Position numbers and translations under genes: made by a program. Below, piece after piece: positions 47,166-57,509 of a DNA stretch of 64,000 bases (the first letter of the stretch is position 1; the number at the start of each line of letters is the position of its first letter). The DNA is from Clostridiales bacterium (GTDB taxonomy: Bacteria; Bacillota; Clostridia; Oscillospirales; Oscillospiraceae), in assembly GCA_020860385.1 (NCBI GenBank), contig JAJBUK010000123.1:1-64000 (forward strand). The letters are read 5' to 3'. The notes under the pieces were generated by a model. The model did no database searches. It worked only from the letters and a program-made list of their open reading frames with translations, and was not told the origin of the DNA.

Positions 47166-48548
47166 TTACGCCACGTCGGGGACGTTGCGAATCACCTTCC
47201 GGTAGATACGCAGGAAGAAGTAAAGGGACAGCGCCATGCTCATCAGTTCAGCGATGGGGAACGCCCACCAGATAGCGGACAGACCGCCCACCTTGGACAG
47301 GAGATAAGCTACCGGCAGCAACACCACGATTTGACGCCCAAAAGAGACGACCATGGAGTACACGCCATTTCCCAACGCCTGGAAGGTAGTCCCCAGCACG
47401 ATACAGGCACCGGCGAAGACGTAGCTCAGGGAAATCGTCCGCAGGGCGGGGACGCCGATTTCCAGCATATTCTCCGATGCGCTGAAAATGCTCAGCAGCT
47501 GCGCCGGGAATGCCTGGAACAACACGATGCCCAAGACCATAAAGCCCAGCGCATAACAGATACCCAGCTTAATGGTCTGCACCATACGGCTGCGCTTCTG
47601 CGCACCGTAGTTAAAGGCGATGATAGGCACCATGGCGCTGGTCAGGCCGAACACCGGCATGAAGAAGATGGATTGCAGCTTGTAATACACGCCGTATACC
47701 GTGGTGGCGGTGGTGGTAAAGGAAACCAAAATCAGGTTCATGCCATAGGTCGTCACCGAGCCGATAGACTGCATGATGATGGTGGGCAGCCCTACCACAT
47801 AAATCCGCTTGATAATGTCCAGTTTGGGCTGGAAAACCTTACGGAGGGATAGGCTGATTTCCGTATTATACTTGATGTTCATAAAGAAGGCGATGCAGGC
47901 CGCAATATGCTGACCGATCACCGTGGCAATGGCCGCACCGGCCACGCCCAGCTCCGGGAAAATACCCACGCCGAAAATCAGCAGCGGATCCAGAATGATA
48001 TTGATGATAGCACCGGTGGACTGGCTGATCATAGTCTGGATAGTGTGACCGGTGGACTGGAGCAGCCGCTCCAGCATATTCTGCATAAACAGGCCAAAGC
48101 TGAAGCAGCAGCAGATGGTCATATACTGGATGCCGCCGATGGCGATTTCGCTGTCCGCGCTGACCTGGCTGTGATAGAACGGCCCGCTGACAAACGCGCC
48201 CACCAGCACAAAGGCCAGGAAGGAGCAGAACGCCAGAAAGATGCCATGATTAGCCATCTGGCTGGCCTCGTCATGCTTCTTCTCCCCCAACGCCTTGGAC
48301 AGGATGGAGTTCACGCCGACGCCGGTGCCGTTGGCCACGGCAATCATCACCGTTTGAATCGGAAAGGCCAGGGAGACCGCTGTCAGGGCGTCCTCGCTGA
48401 CCATGGAGACGAACACGCTGTCTACAATATTATAAGCCGCCTGCACCAGCATGGAGATGATCAGCGGCAGGGCCATGCTGACCAGCAGCTTGTTGACAGG
48501 CAGCACACCCATTTTGTTATCTTGTACGGACTCACTTTTTGCATTCAT
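47166..48548 (-). CDS. MATE family efflux transporter
   Basis: VNKLLVSMALPLIISMLVQAAYNIVDSVFVSMVSEDALTAVSLAFPIQ; 12 TM-like pattern. Confidence 0.95.
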   Translation of the reverse strand: MNAKSESVQDNKMGVLPVNKLLVSMALPLIISMLVQAAYNIVDSVFVSMVSEDALTAVSLAFPIQTVMIAVANGTGVGVNSILSKALGEKKHDEASQMANHGIFLAFCSFLAFVLVGAFVSGPFYHSQVSADSEIAIGGIQYMTICCCFSFGLFMQNMLERLLQSTGHTIQTMISQSTGAIINIILDPLLIFGVGIFPELGVAGAAIATVIGQHIAACIAFFMNIKYNTEISLSLRKVFQPKLDIIKRIYVVGLPTIIMQSIGSVTTYGMNLILVSFTTTATTVYGVYYKLQSIFFMPVFGLTSAMVPIIAFNYGAQKRSRMVQTIKLGICYALGFMVLGIVLFQAFPAQLLSIFSASENMLEIGVPALRTISLSYVFAGACIVLGTTFQALGNGVYSMVVSFGRQIVVLLPVAYLLSKVGGLSAIWWAFPIAELMSMALSLYFFLRIYRKVIRNVPDVA

Positions 48549-48726
48549 ATGGAAAGGTTCCTCCTTTTTCCTTTTTCACGCTTTACAGTTGGTACCGATT
48601 CGCTAGTTTTGCTATTATACAAAATCTGTTCTTTCTTTGCAAGATGTCAATTTTATTTTCAGCATATTTCCGAAAATCATCCGCTTGAGGCTATGCGCTC
48701 TGCCGATTCTGTCAATGTCAGTCAGT

Positions 48727-49164
48727 TCAGCGGCATTCCTCCAGGAGCTGGCGAAGGGCAATGCGGAAGGCTTCTGTTTGCGACGGCCTCCGCTTGGGCG
48801 GCCCTTTCAGCCGCCCGCCGCCCCGACGCGCCTTGCCGCCGAGGTAGCGGGTGTAGAGCAGGCCGTCTATATTCTCCTCTGTATAGCGTTTGCCGTCCTG
48901 GTTCAGAACCGCAACCTGTCGGCTCAGACACATGGCCGCCAGGCCGTAATCTTGGGTCACCACTACATCCCCCGGCTCTACCCGGTTCACCAGAGCGAAG
49001 TCGGCGCTATCTGCCCCTTTGGACACCACGACGGTCTCCGCGTCCTCCCGCTGCAACTCATGGGCGGTGTCGCAGAAAATCAGGCAGGGCACACCGTACT
49101 GTCGGCACAGCGCCAGCGCATCGTTCACCACCGGGCAACCGTCGCCGTCGATCAGCACCCGCAT
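48727..49164 (-). CDS. YaiI/YqxD (DUF188) family protein
   Basis: MRVLIDGDGCPVVNDALALCRQYGVPCLIFCDTAH; GDVVVTQDYGLAAMCL. Confidence 0.93.
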   Translation of the reverse strand: MRVLIDGDGCPVVNDALALCRQYGVPCLIFCDTAHELQREDAETVVVSKGADSADFALVNRVEPGDVVVTQDYGLAAMCLSRQVAVLNQDGKRYTEENIDGLLYTRYLGGKARRGGGRLKGPPKRRPSQTEAFRIALRQLLEECR

Positions 49165-49820
49165 AGTTTCTCACTTTCCAGGAAGGCCAGCACCTCCCGG
49201 GGACTGTCCGCCAGGGTCGTCGCGCCAGCCGCCAGGAGCACCTCCCTGTCCCGGAAGCCCCAGGTCACGGACAGACAAGGCAATCCGGCGTTCCGCGCTG
49301 TGGCAATGTCCACCTCGCTGTCCCCAACATAGAGGGCAGAAGTGGGGTCTGTCTCCAGACCCCGCAAAGCTTCCAGCACCGTATCCGGGGCAGGCTTCCG
49401 GCGAATGCCCGCCCGCTCCCCGATGGCAACGGCAATCCTGTCCCCAAAGTAGGCGCGGCACAGGGTCTTTACCGGCCCGTCCGGCTTGTTGGAGACGACG
49501 CCCAGCCGGTATCCTCGCTCCGTCAGCGCATCCAGCAGCGGCAGCACCCCTTCGTAGGGGGCAGTTTTCACCCGGTCGTGGGCGCGATAGTAGCGTTGCA
49601 GCAGGGCAAGGGCCTCCTCATACCGGGGATGGGCCGCCCCTCCAGGAATTGCCCGCGCCAGCAGCGTTCCAATGCCGTTGCCGACGAACCGGCGTACCTC
49701 CTCCCTGCTGCGGAGCGGCTCCCCCACCGCGGTCAGGGCATAATTGCAGGCCGCGTGCAGGTCGTCCAAGGTGTTTAAAAGGGTGCCGTCCAGGTCAAAT
49801 AGAATCGTCCGGTATTTCAT
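49152..49820 (-). CDS. HAD family hydrolase (phosphoglycolate phosphatase-like)
   Basis: TILFDLDGTLLNTLDDL; GVVSNKPDGPVKTL; ALYVGDSEVDIATARNAGLPCLSVTWGFRD. Confidence 0.92.
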   Translation of the reverse strand: MKYRTILFDLDGTLLNTLDDLHAACNYALTAVGEPLRSREEVRRFVGNGIGTLLARAIPGGAAHPRYEEALALLQRYYRAHDRVKTAPYEGVLPLLDALTERGYRLGVVSNKPDGPVKTLCRAYFGDRIAVAIGERAGIRRKPAPDTVLEALRGLETDPTSALYVGDSEVDIATARNAGLPCLSVTWGFRDREVLLAAGATTLADSPREVLAFLESEKLCGC

Positions 49821-49866
49821 AAACCTCTCCAAAGCGGTTTCCAGGGGCAGTTTTGCCGGGCAAACG

Positions 49867-50877
49867 TCACTTTACCCAGGCATCCTCTACCTCATGGGTC
49901 TTTTTGCGGGTCATCAGCGAGTGGAACATATCCTCCACCCGCTCGCCTTCATACAGCACGGCGTAGGCCGCCTGGGTGATGGGCAGCTCCACATTCCATT
50001 TCCGCGCCAGCTCCACGCCGGTGGCGGCGGCATAGTAGCCCTCCACCACCTTGCCGCCCATGGCGTCCAGTGCCTCCTGGGGGGTCATGCCCTGGCCGAT
50101 CATCACACCTGCGGTGTGATTCCGGGAGTGGGTGCTGGTGCAAGTGACGATCAAATCCCCCACGCCGGTCAGCCCGGCAAAGGTGGACTGATAGCCGCCC
50201 ATGGCGGTACCCAGCCGGGCCATTTCCGTCAGCCCGCGGGTCATCATCATGGCGCGGGTGTTGTCGCCATATCCCATGCCGTCAATGACGCCGGCGCACA
50301 GCGCCATGACGTTTTTCAGCGCGGCGCCCACCTCGCAGCCCACCACGTCGGAGGAGGTGTACACCCGGAACCGCTGGTTCATAAAGAGATCCTGCACCAG
50401 CTCGGCGGCAGCCCGGGATTTGGAGGCCGCCACAATGGCGGTGGGCACCCTCCGGCCCACCTCCTCCGCGTGGGTGGGGCCACACAGCACCACGATGGGG
50501 CAGTCCGGGCCAAGCTCTGACTCGATGACCTCGCTGAGCCGCAGAGAGGTCTTTTGTTCAAAGCCCTTGCCCACGCTGACAATCACCGTACCGGGGCGGA
50601 CGATGGATTTCAGCTGGGCGGCGGTAGAGCGGTAGGCAAAGGATGGGGTGGCCAGCACCACCACGTCCGCCTCCCCGGCGCAGCTCATGTCCGCGGTCAG
50701 GCCCAGCCCCTTCGGGATGGGGACGCCCTGTAGCATGGGGTTTTCATGGGTCGTCCGGAGGGTATCACATTCGCTTTGGAAGAAGCTCCACATGGTCACA
50801 TCGTTGCCGTTTTCCAGCAGCAGCAGCGCCAGCGCTGTCCCCCAGGCGCCGGAACCCAATACAACAATCTTTTTCAT
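49867..50877 (-). CDS. gpsA: NAD(P)H-dependent glycerol-3-phosphate dehydrogenase
   Basis: KIVVLGSGAWGTALALLLLENGNDVTMWS...; GVGDLIVTCTSTHSRNH. Confidence 0.97.
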   Translation of the reverse strand: MKKIVVLGSGAWGTALALLLLENGNDVTMWSFFQSECDTLRTTHENPMLQGVPIPKGLGLTADMSCAGEADVVVLATPSFAYRSTAAQLKSIVRPGTVIVSVGKGFEQKTSLRLSEVIESELGPDCPIVVLCGPTHAEEVGRRVPTAIVAASKSRAAAELVQDLFMNQRFRVYTSSDVVGCEVGAALKNVMALCAGVIDGMGYGDNTRAMMMTRGLTEMARLGTAMGGYQSTFAGLTGVGDLIVTCTSTHSRNHTAGVMIGQGMTPQEALDAMGGKVVEGYYAAATGVELARKWNVELPITQAAYAVLYEGERVEDMFHSLMTRKKTHEVEDAWVK

Positions 50878-50882
50878 ATCGG

Positions 50883-51518
50883 TTACTCCTTTTTAAACTC
50901 GAACTTGCTCTCTTCGCCGTTGGCAATGCGCTTGGCGTTGTCCTTGTGGCGCACCACAATCAGGATGCTGGCTACGCAGGCCAGCACCACCACCAGACCG
51001 TCATGGTAGATGGTCCAGCAGGTGATGGGGAACAGCGCCGCCGCCACCATGGAGCCAAGCGAAACCATCCTGGTGCAGACCACAATCAGGAGGAACACGC
51101 CCAGGCAAATCAGGGCAATCCGCCAGTCCATGCTGAGGATGACCCCGGCCCCGGCCAGGACGCCCTTGCCCCCTTTGAAGCCGAACATACAGGGGAAGGA
51201 GTGGCCCAAAATGCAAAAGATACCGCCAATCAGCTTGCCGACGACCGCGTACCCCATCATCGTGCCAAAAATCCAGCCGCCAAAGGCGCAGGCGAGGATG
51301 GCTTTGGCCAGGTCGCCAACCACCACCCAGACTACCTTCTTCTTGCCGAACACCCGGTAGAAGTTGGTCAGCCCGGCGTTGCCGCTGCCGTGGTCGCGCA
51401 CATCGTCGTGCAGGATATATTTGGAGATAATCAGCGCCGAGTTGCAGCAGCCCAGCAGGTAGGAAACCGCCGCCACCAGGGCAACCAGGCCAACCGTCAT
51501 TGGGATCAGTTCCATCAT
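50883..51518 (-). CDS. plsY: Glycerol-3-phosphate acyltransferase PlsY
   Basis: YLLGCCNSALIISK...DDVRDHGSGNAGLTNFYRVFGKK; GHSFPCMFGFKGGKGVLAGAG. Confidence 0.96.
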   Translation of the reverse strand: MMELIPMTVGLVALVAAVSYLLGCCNSALIISKYILHDDVRDHGSGNAGLTNFYRVFGKKKVVWVVVGDLAKAILACAFGGWIFGTMMGYAVVGKLIGGIFCILGHSFPCMFGFKGGKGVLAGAGVILSMDWRIALICLGVFLLIVVCTRMVSLGSMVAAALFPITCWTIYHDGLVVVLACVASILIVVRHKDNAKRIANGEESKFEFKKE

Positions 51519-52858
51519 CAGAAATCCTCCTTCTCTCCTTTTTGCCGAATCAGCAGACGAATCGGGGTTCCATCCAGACCAAAGGTGCCCCGAATTTGGT
51601 TTTCAAGATAGCGCTGATAGGAAAAGTGAAACAGCTTCTTCTCATTGCAGAACACCACGAAGGTGGGGGGCGCTACGCTGACCTGGGTCATATAGTAGAG
51701 CTTCAGGCGGCGGCCCCGGTCGGTGGGAGGCTGCACCCTGGTGGTGGCGTCCGCCAGCACGGAGTTCAGCACTCCGGTGGTAATGCGCATCAGCGAGGCT
51801 TCATACACCTTGTTGATGAGCTGGAACAGGGTGTTCACCCGCTGCCCGGTCTTGGCGGAGATGAAGGCCATGGGCGCGTAGGGCATATAGGCCAGGTCGC
51901 GGCGGATGTCCTCCTTAAATCTGTCCATGGTCTTATCGTCCTTCTCGATGTCGTCCCACTTGTTGACCACGATGATGGATGCTTTCCCGGCCTCGTGGGC
52001 CAACCCGGCCACCTTGGTGTCCTGCTCGGTGACGCCCTCGTGGGCATCGATGAGGATGAGGCAGACATCCGCCCGGTCAATGGCCATGGTGGCCCGGAGG
52101 ACGGAGAACTGCTCCACCCGGTCAGTGACCCGGCTCTTCTTCCGCATTCCCGCCGTGTCGATGAAGCAGTATTTGCCGTACTGATTCTCAAAGTAGCTGT
52201 CCACCGCGTCCCGGGTGGTGCCCGCCACGTCGGAGACAATGACCCGCTCCTCCCCCAGAATCCTGTTGGTCAGGGAGGATTTGCCCACGTTGGGCTTGCC
52301 GATAATGGCTACCTTAATGATGTCGTCCTCCTCCCCTTCTTCCGCGTCCTCCGGGAAGTAGGAGAAACAGGCCTCCAACATCTCATCTATGCCGATGCCG
52401 TGGACGGCGGAGACGGCGATGGGGTCGCCCAGGCCCAGGTTGTAGAACTCGTAGATGTCAGTGTTGTTCAGGGCGGCCTGGCCGGTGCTGTCGCACTTGT
52501 TGACAGCCAACACGATAGGCTTGTGGGAGCGCTGGAGGATGGAGGCCACCGCCTCATCGTTGGCGGTGATGCCCGTCCTGATGTCACAGACAAAGACGAT
52601 GACGGTGGCGTTCTGAATGGCGATTTCCGCCTGCTCCCGCATAAAGTTCAGAATTTCATTATCGTTGCGGGGTTCAATGCCGCCGGTGTCCACCACGGTG
52701 AACGTCCGGCCCAGCCATTCGCAGTCGGCATACAGTCTGTCCCGGGTGACGCCGGGGGTGTCCTCTACGATGGACAGCCGCTCCCCCACCAACCGGTTAA
52801 AGAGCATGGACTTGCCCACGTTGGGCCGGCCCACGATTGCAATCATTGGTTTTGCCAT
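51518..52858 (-). CDS. der: Ribosome biogenesis GTPase Der
   Basis: Two G domains: GRPNVGKSMLFNRLVGERLSIVEDTPGVTRD and GKPNVGKSSLTNRILGEERVIVSDVAGTTRD. Confidence 0.98.
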   Translation of the reverse strand: MAKPMIAIVGRPNVGKSMLFNRLVGERLSIVEDTPGVTRDRLYADCEWLGRTFTVVDTGGIEPRNDNEILNFMREQAEIAIQNATVIVFVCDIRTGITANDEAVASILQRSHKPIVLAVNKCDSTGQAALNNTDIYEFYNLGLGDPIAVSAVHGIGIDEMLEACFSYFPEDAEEGEEDDIIKVAIIGKPNVGKSSLTNRILGEERVIVSDVAGTTRDAVDSYFENQYGKYCFIDTAGMRKKSRVTDRVEQFSVLRATMAIDRADVCLILIDAHEGVTEQDTKVAGLAHEAGKASIIVVNKWDDIEKDDKTMDRFKEDIRRDLAYMPYAPMAFISAKTGQRVNTLFQLINKVYEASLMRITTGVLNSVLADATTRVQPPTDRGRRLKLYYMTQVSVAPPTFVVFCNEKKLFHFSYQRYLENQIRGTFGLDGTPIRLLIRQKGEKEDF

Positions 52859-53036
52859 AAGGTACCTTCCTTGTGTTTCATGGTAGTGGCTCCCCCGACC
52901 GGGAAACAGACGGTCAGGAAAGAGATACTCCGTATTAGTTTAGCACATTTTGCGGTGCTTCGCAACAATTTCAGGCGGAATAAATGAAGGCGCAGGGGCG
53001 TTTCCCGGAAAACAGCCGAAAAATCCCCATCCCCCC

Positions 53037-53065
53037 TTGACAACGCCGCCCACCTGTGCTAAAAT
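53037..53065 (+). promoter_or_regulatory. Sigma-A promoter upstream of the phage-tail-like gene
   Basis: TTGACA-17-TAAAAT. Confidence 0.7.
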
Positions 53066-53152
53066 GATGTTATCACCGAACGGAGATATTTTCCTCCCAG
53101 TCGGTGAATTAACAGCGAGCGCAATCAGGAAAGGAGGAATCCCAACAGCAGC

Positions 53153-53524
53153 ATGACAGTGACAGATTTGACCATCGGCGGCGTGAAAATGCCCACCCCC
53201 GCCCTGGAGGGGCTGACCATCTCCCGGGAAAAAATTTGGTCGTCCGACACCGGCCGCACCGCCAGCGGCAAAATGGTGGGCACCATCGTGGCCGTCAAGA
53301 CGAAGGTAGCCATCAAATGGCCGGTGCTGACCATGGACGAGGTGGAGACCATTGAGGGCGCGGTCAGCTCGTCCACGCCCTTCGTCACCATGACCTACAC
53401 CGACATGACCGGCGCAGCGACCACGAAAACGGTGTACTTCGGCACGCCGTCCTACACCGTGTACAGCTACGCAGACGGCACCCAGTATGTGAAGGATGTG
53501 ACGGTGGACGGCATAGAGCAGTAG
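53153..53524 (+). CDS. Phage tail-component-like small protein (orphan)
   Basis: MPTPALEGLTISREKIWSSDTGRTASGKMVGTIVAVKTKVAIKWPVLTMDEVETI...FVTMTYTDMTGAATTKTVYFG; resembles siphophage small tail proteins by pattern; upstream promoter and GGAGG. Confidence 0.55.
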   Translation: MTVTDLTIGGVKMPTPALEGLTISREKIWSSDTGRTASGKMVGTIVAVKTKVAIKWPVLTMDEVETIEGAVSSSTPFVTMTYTDMTGAATTKTVYFGTPSYTVYSYADGTQYVKDVTVDGIEQ

Positions 53525-53548
53525 CCTCAGCCCGCCCCGCAAATAGAA

Positions 53549-53585
53549 GCTGCCCGAAGGTGTTCCTTCGGGCAGCGTTTTTTGT
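53549..53585. terminator. Intrinsic terminator after the orphan gene
   Basis: GCTGCCCGAAGG-TGTT-CCTTCGGGCAGC followed by GTTTTTTGTTT. Confidence 0.85.
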
Positions 53586-53596
53586 TTATTGTCGGA

Positions 53597-55861
53597 TTAT
53601 AAATCCTGGGCGTAGTAGTTCATCAGGCAGCCGGCCAGCACCACGTCCCGCTCCTCCCGGGTCATGCCGGGAAGCTGAAGGGTTAGGCTGGTGGACTTGA
53701 CGCCGTCCTCGCCGGGCTGGAGCAGGGTGGCCTGCACAGTCTCCGCGTCGCCCTCCAGGGCGGCTTTGATGCCGGGGACATACAGCTTGTCCCCCGGCTG
53801 GATGTTCAGCGCGGCCACATCGGGAACAATGAAGGGCAGCATCCCCCAGTTCACCACGTTGGAACGGTAGCGCTTGGTGGCATACTCCGCCGCCACGTTG
53901 GCCACGCCCCCCAGCACCCGCTGGCAGGAGGCAGCCTGCTCCCGGGCGGAGCCGTCGCCGGGCTTCAGGGCCATGACGAAGGAGCCCAGGCCAGTGGTGG
54001 CGGGGTCGTGACCCTCCAGGGCGGCCAGCACGTCCTCATCATAGTCGCCCGCCCGGCGCTTCAGCTCCACTGCCTTGACGGCCTTGGCCCGGCCCACATA
54101 GGCGGGGTCCTTGCGGCTCAGGGCAAACTCGCTGAGGCGGAGAGGGTTGGAGCGGTAGGAGGAGGTGTCGCCGGAGGGGATCAGCTCGTCCGTAGTGGTC
54201 ACCGGGTCGTAGATGGCGCTGGCGGCGGTCATCAGCAGGTTCTCCGGCAGGGCGATCTGCTCCGGCCAGTCGGTGATGTTGGGGCCAAAGACCAGTTCCG
54301 TCTCCGGCTTGGGGTTGCCCACGCCGAAGTAGACCCTGGCCTTGTAGGCGGAGTCGTCATACTCGTAGGGCTCATAGGCGGGGTCGGCGGGCACGTCCGG
54401 CAGCTCGGTGGCGGCAGTCAGCGCGCCGCCGTTCAGGACGGTGGCGGCGATGGAGCGGGCGTCCATCAGGCCCACATAGGAGATTTGGCCGTCGGCGGGC
54501 TTGGAGCCCTCCCGGTTGGGGAAGTTCCGGGTGGAGTGCCGGATGGAGAAGCCGCCGTTGGCGGGCACGTCTCCCGCGCCGAAGCAGGGGCCGCAGAAGC
54601 AGCTGCGGACGCTGACACCGGCGGCCATCAGGTCGGTGATGGCCCCATTTTTGGACAGCGCCAGGAATGCGGGCATACTGCCGGGGTAGACGCTGAGCCA
54701 CAGCCGGTCATTGTCCAGCGCATGGCCCTGGAGCATTTCCCGCACCCGCATGATGTTCTGATAGGTGCCGCCGGAGCAGCCAGCCACCACGGCCTGGTCC
54801 ACATAGAACTTGCCGTCCCGCACCTTTTTGGTCAGGCTGGCAGGGGGCGTTTTCAGCTTGAACTGGCGGACGGTAGCCTGGTCTACCTCGTGGAGGATGT
54901 CCATCATGTTGGCCTTGAAGTCCGCGATGGTGAAGGTGTTGGAGGGGTGGAAGGGCAGGGCGATCATGGGCTCCTCCGAGTCCAGGTCGATGGTGATGAC
55001 ATCGTCATAGTACGCCCCATCCTGGGGGGCCAGCTCCTTGTAGTCCTCCGGGCGGCCCAGGGTGGTGAGGTACCGCTTCACCGTGTCGTCGGTAGCCCAA
55101 ATGGAGCTGAGGCAGGAGGTCTCGGTGGTCATCACGTCAATGCCGCAGCGGTACTCCATGGCCAGGTTGGCCACGCCGGGGCCGAAGAACTCCATGACGC
55201 TGTTCTTCACGATGCCTTTGGCGAAGGTGGAACCTACCAGATTCAGGGCAATGTCCTGGGGGCCGACGCCGGGGCGGGGCTTGCCGGTGAGGTAAATAGC
55301 GATCACTCTGGGGTAAGAGATGTCATAGGTGCGGTTCAGGAGCTGTTTCACCAGCTCCGGGCCGCCCTCGCCCATAGCCATGGTGCCGAAAGCGCCGTAG
55401 CGGGTGTGGCTGTCAGAGCCGAGGATCATCTTGCCGCCGCCGGCGTAGCGCTCCCGCATATAGGAGTGAATAACGCTCTGGTGGGCGGGGACGAACTCGC
55501 CGCCGTACTTCTTGGCGGCGGAGAGGCCGAACACATGGTCGTCCTCATTGATGGTGCCGCCCACGGCGCACAGGCTGTTGTGGCAGTTGGTCAGGACGTA
55601 GGGGAGGGGGAACTCCTTCAAACCGGAGGCCCGGGCGGTCTGGATGATGCCCACATAGGTGATGTCGTGGGAAGCCATGGCGTCAAAGCGGAGCTTCAGC
55701 GCCTGCATATCGTCCGTGGTGTTATGGCTCTTCAAAATGCCATAGGACATGGTGCCCTTTTTGGCCTCCTCCGGGGCGGGCAGCCCGGCGGCAGCCGCCT
55801 CGGCGGCAGGGATAAAGCGCCCGCCGGAATAGTAAGCGCCGGAGTGCAAAACAGATAACAT
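53597..55861 (-). CDS. Aconitase family hydratase (start 55861 or 55876)
   Basis: GKMILGSDSHTRYGAFGTMAMGEGGPELVKQLL; VVAGCSGGTYQN; RSCFCGPCFGAGDVPANGGFSIRHSTRNFPNREGSK. Confidence 0.92.
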   Translation of the reverse strand: MLSVLHSGAYYSGGRFIPAAEAAAAGLPAPEEAKKGTMSYGILKSHNTTDDMQALKLRFDAMASHDITYVGIIQTARASGLKEFPLPYVLTNCHNSLCAVGGTINEDDHVFGLSAAKKYGGEFVPAHQSVIHSYMRERYAGGGKMILGSDSHTRYGAFGTMAMGEGGPELVKQLLNRTYDISYPRVIAIYLTGKPRPGVGPQDIALNLVGSTFAKGIVKNSVMEFFGPGVANLAMEYRCGIDVMTTETSCLSSIWATDDTVKRYLTTLGRPEDYKELAPQDGAYYDDVITIDLDSEEPMIALPFHPSNTFTIADFKANMMDILHEVDQATVRQFKLKTPPASLTKKVRDGKFYVDQAVVAGCSGGTYQNIMRVREMLQGHALDNDRLWLSVYPGSMPAFLALSKNGAITDLMAAGVSVRSCFCGPCFGAGDVPANGGFSIRHSTRNFPNREGSKPADGQISYVGLMDARSIAATVLNGGALTAATELPDVPADPAYEPYEYDDSAYKARVYFGVGNPKPETELVFGPNITDWPEQIALPENLLMTAASAIYDPVTTTDELIPSGDTSSYRSNPLRLSEFALSRKDPAYVGRAKAVKAVELKRRAGDYDEDVLAALEGHDPATTGLGSFVMALKPGDGSAREQAASCQRVLGGVANVAAEYATKRYRSNVVNWGMLPFIVPDVAALNIQPGDKLYVPGIKAALEGDAETVQATLLQPGEDGVKSTSLTLQLPGMTREERDVVLAGCLMNYYAQDL

Positions 55862-55960
55862 GGTCATTACCTCCAAAGGGAATCAGGATAAACATACTGC
55901 ACCTTCAGTATAACAAAAGACGGAGAAAGTTGCAACCGCCAATGCTGCAAAAAAAGAAAA

Positions 55961-55986
55961 AATACCCCAGGATAACCTGTGGTATT
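55961..55986 (-). terminator. Intrinsic terminator after the small membrane protein gene
   Basis: Minus strand AATACCACAGG-TTAT-CCTGGGGTATTTTTTCTTTTTTT. Confidence 0.8.
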
Positions 55987-56071
55987 TGCGCAAAATGCAG
56001 GGGGTGGCGTGGACGGCTGCAATCCTGTGACGCTCTGCGGCCCCTTCCAGAGCCGCAGGAGGCGGGCGGGG

Positions 56072-56737
56072 TCACGCCGTCCACTCGCTGTGAATAATGC
56101 CCACCAGGTACCACTCGGAGCCGGACTGTTGGAACACCAGCTTCAGGCTGGACCAGTCCCGGTCGGTATCGTCGGTAGCGGGGAGGTAGAAGTCCACAAA
56201 ATGGCAGCCGGGGTAGGCGTCGGATACGTTCTCCAGACTGTTGCCGGAGTGGAGCACGGTGTCAATGCCGAGCTCCGCCACGCCCCAGTAGTCCGCGTCC
56301 CACACATAGCTGTCAAAATACTCCGGGATGGTCAGTTTGATGGGAGATGAGTCGCTGCTGCTGAGGCCCCAAACATAGGCGGTCTCGTCCTCTTCCGCGT
56401 CGGCCAACTCATCGGCGGAGAAGGTCAGGTTGGAGGTGGGGTCTACCGTGGAGTAGGGAGTGAAGGTGACGCCCTCCTCCGGGTCAACGAAGGTGGAAAG
56501 CGTCTCAAAATCCTGCTCGGAGATGGCGCGGATAGCCTTGATGGCGGTGATGACCATCCGGCCCTTCTGGTCAGCGGACTCCTCGGCGTCCTGCTGGGAG
56601 GCGCTGGGCTCTGCTGTCGCGATACCAGTATGGGAGGAAGGCTGCTGCTCTGAAACCAGGCCCCGGAGTACGAAGCCCGCAGCAAGGCCCACAATCAGCG
56701 CAATAAAGCAGAAAAACACGACGATACGACGTTTCAT
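56072..56737 (-). CDS. Hypothetical secreted/membrane-anchored protein
   Basis: N-terminal signal anchor MKRRIVVFFCFIALIVGLAAGFVLRG, then hydrophilic region; own terminator. Confidence 0.7.
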   Translation of the reverse strand: MKRRIVVFFCFIALIVGLAAGFVLRGLVSEQQPSSHTGIATAEPSASQQDAEESADQKGRMVITAIKAIRAISEQDFETLSTFVDPEEGVTFTPYSTVDPTSNLTFSADELADAEEDETAYVWGLSSSDSSPIKLTIPEYFDSYVWDADYWGVAELGIDTVLHSGNSLENVSDAYPGCHFVDFYLPATDDTDRDWSSLKLVFQQSGSEWYLVGIIHSEWTA

Positions 56738-56949
56738 GCCTCTCACCTCCCGGGAAAACGTTATATCTCATAGTTTACCAGAAAAATGCGCAAAATGCAA
56801 CCATAGTCGAAAAATAAATTATATTTCTGCGGCAACCGTCGTCATGGAAGGAAATTTGGGCAAAAAGGTGGAAAAACAGGTGGATTTTTTGCCCAAACTA
56901 CGGTATAATCACCTTATCACAGTTCAAAGCCGGGGGAGGCGGGGCAGCT

Positions 56950-57486
56950 ATGCCGATCGATACCAGGGAACAAATCGCCAACGCGGTGCGGACGCTGCTG
57001 GTGGAAAAGCACGTCAAGCGGCTGACGGTGAAAGACATCGTGGAGGAGTGCAGCATCACCCGCCAGACCTTCTACTATCACTTTGAGGACATCCCTGACC
57101 TGCTGCGCTGGATTATAGAGCGGGAGTCGGAAAAAGTCATGGAGGAGTGCATCGCCCAGGGGGACGCGGAGCGCGGCCTGCGGTACCTCTTCCTGGTGGC
57201 CGTCAACCTGCGGGCCGTCGTGCAGCAGAGCCTCAAAACGAATTATGGGGAAGAACTGGAGCGCATCATGGCGCAGCAGTTCCGGGCCTGCTTCGGCCAA
57301 ATCGTGGACGCGCTGGGGCTGTACCGGCAGTGCAGCCGGGCCGACCAGGCACTCATCATCCGTTATCACAGCGCGGCCATGATGGGGCTTTTGCGGGACT
57401 GGAGGTCGGCCGACACAGAGAATTTGGAGCATATCGTTCATCAGGTATATCTCATCCTGACGGGGGAAGTATCCGCGTTGGACTAA
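56950..57486 (+). CDS. TetR/AcrR family transcriptional regulator
   Basis: TREQIANAVRTLLVEKHVKRLTVKDIVEECSITRQTFYYHFEDIPDLLRWII. Confidence 0.92.
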   Translation: MPIDTREQIANAVRTLLVEKHVKRLTVKDIVEECSITRQTFYYHFEDIPDLLRWIIERESEKVMEECIAQGDAERGLRYLFLVAVNLRAVVQQSLKTNYGEELERIMAQQFRACFGQIVDALGLYRQCSRADQALIIRYHSAAMMGLLRDWRSADTENLEHIVHQVYLILTGEVSALD

Positions 57487-57509
57487 CTGGAACCTGTGAT
57501 GGACAAACC

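Noticed and set aside
53153-53524. Prophage or gene transfer agent region
   Set aside because: Only one phage-like ORF; flanks are housekeeping genes.
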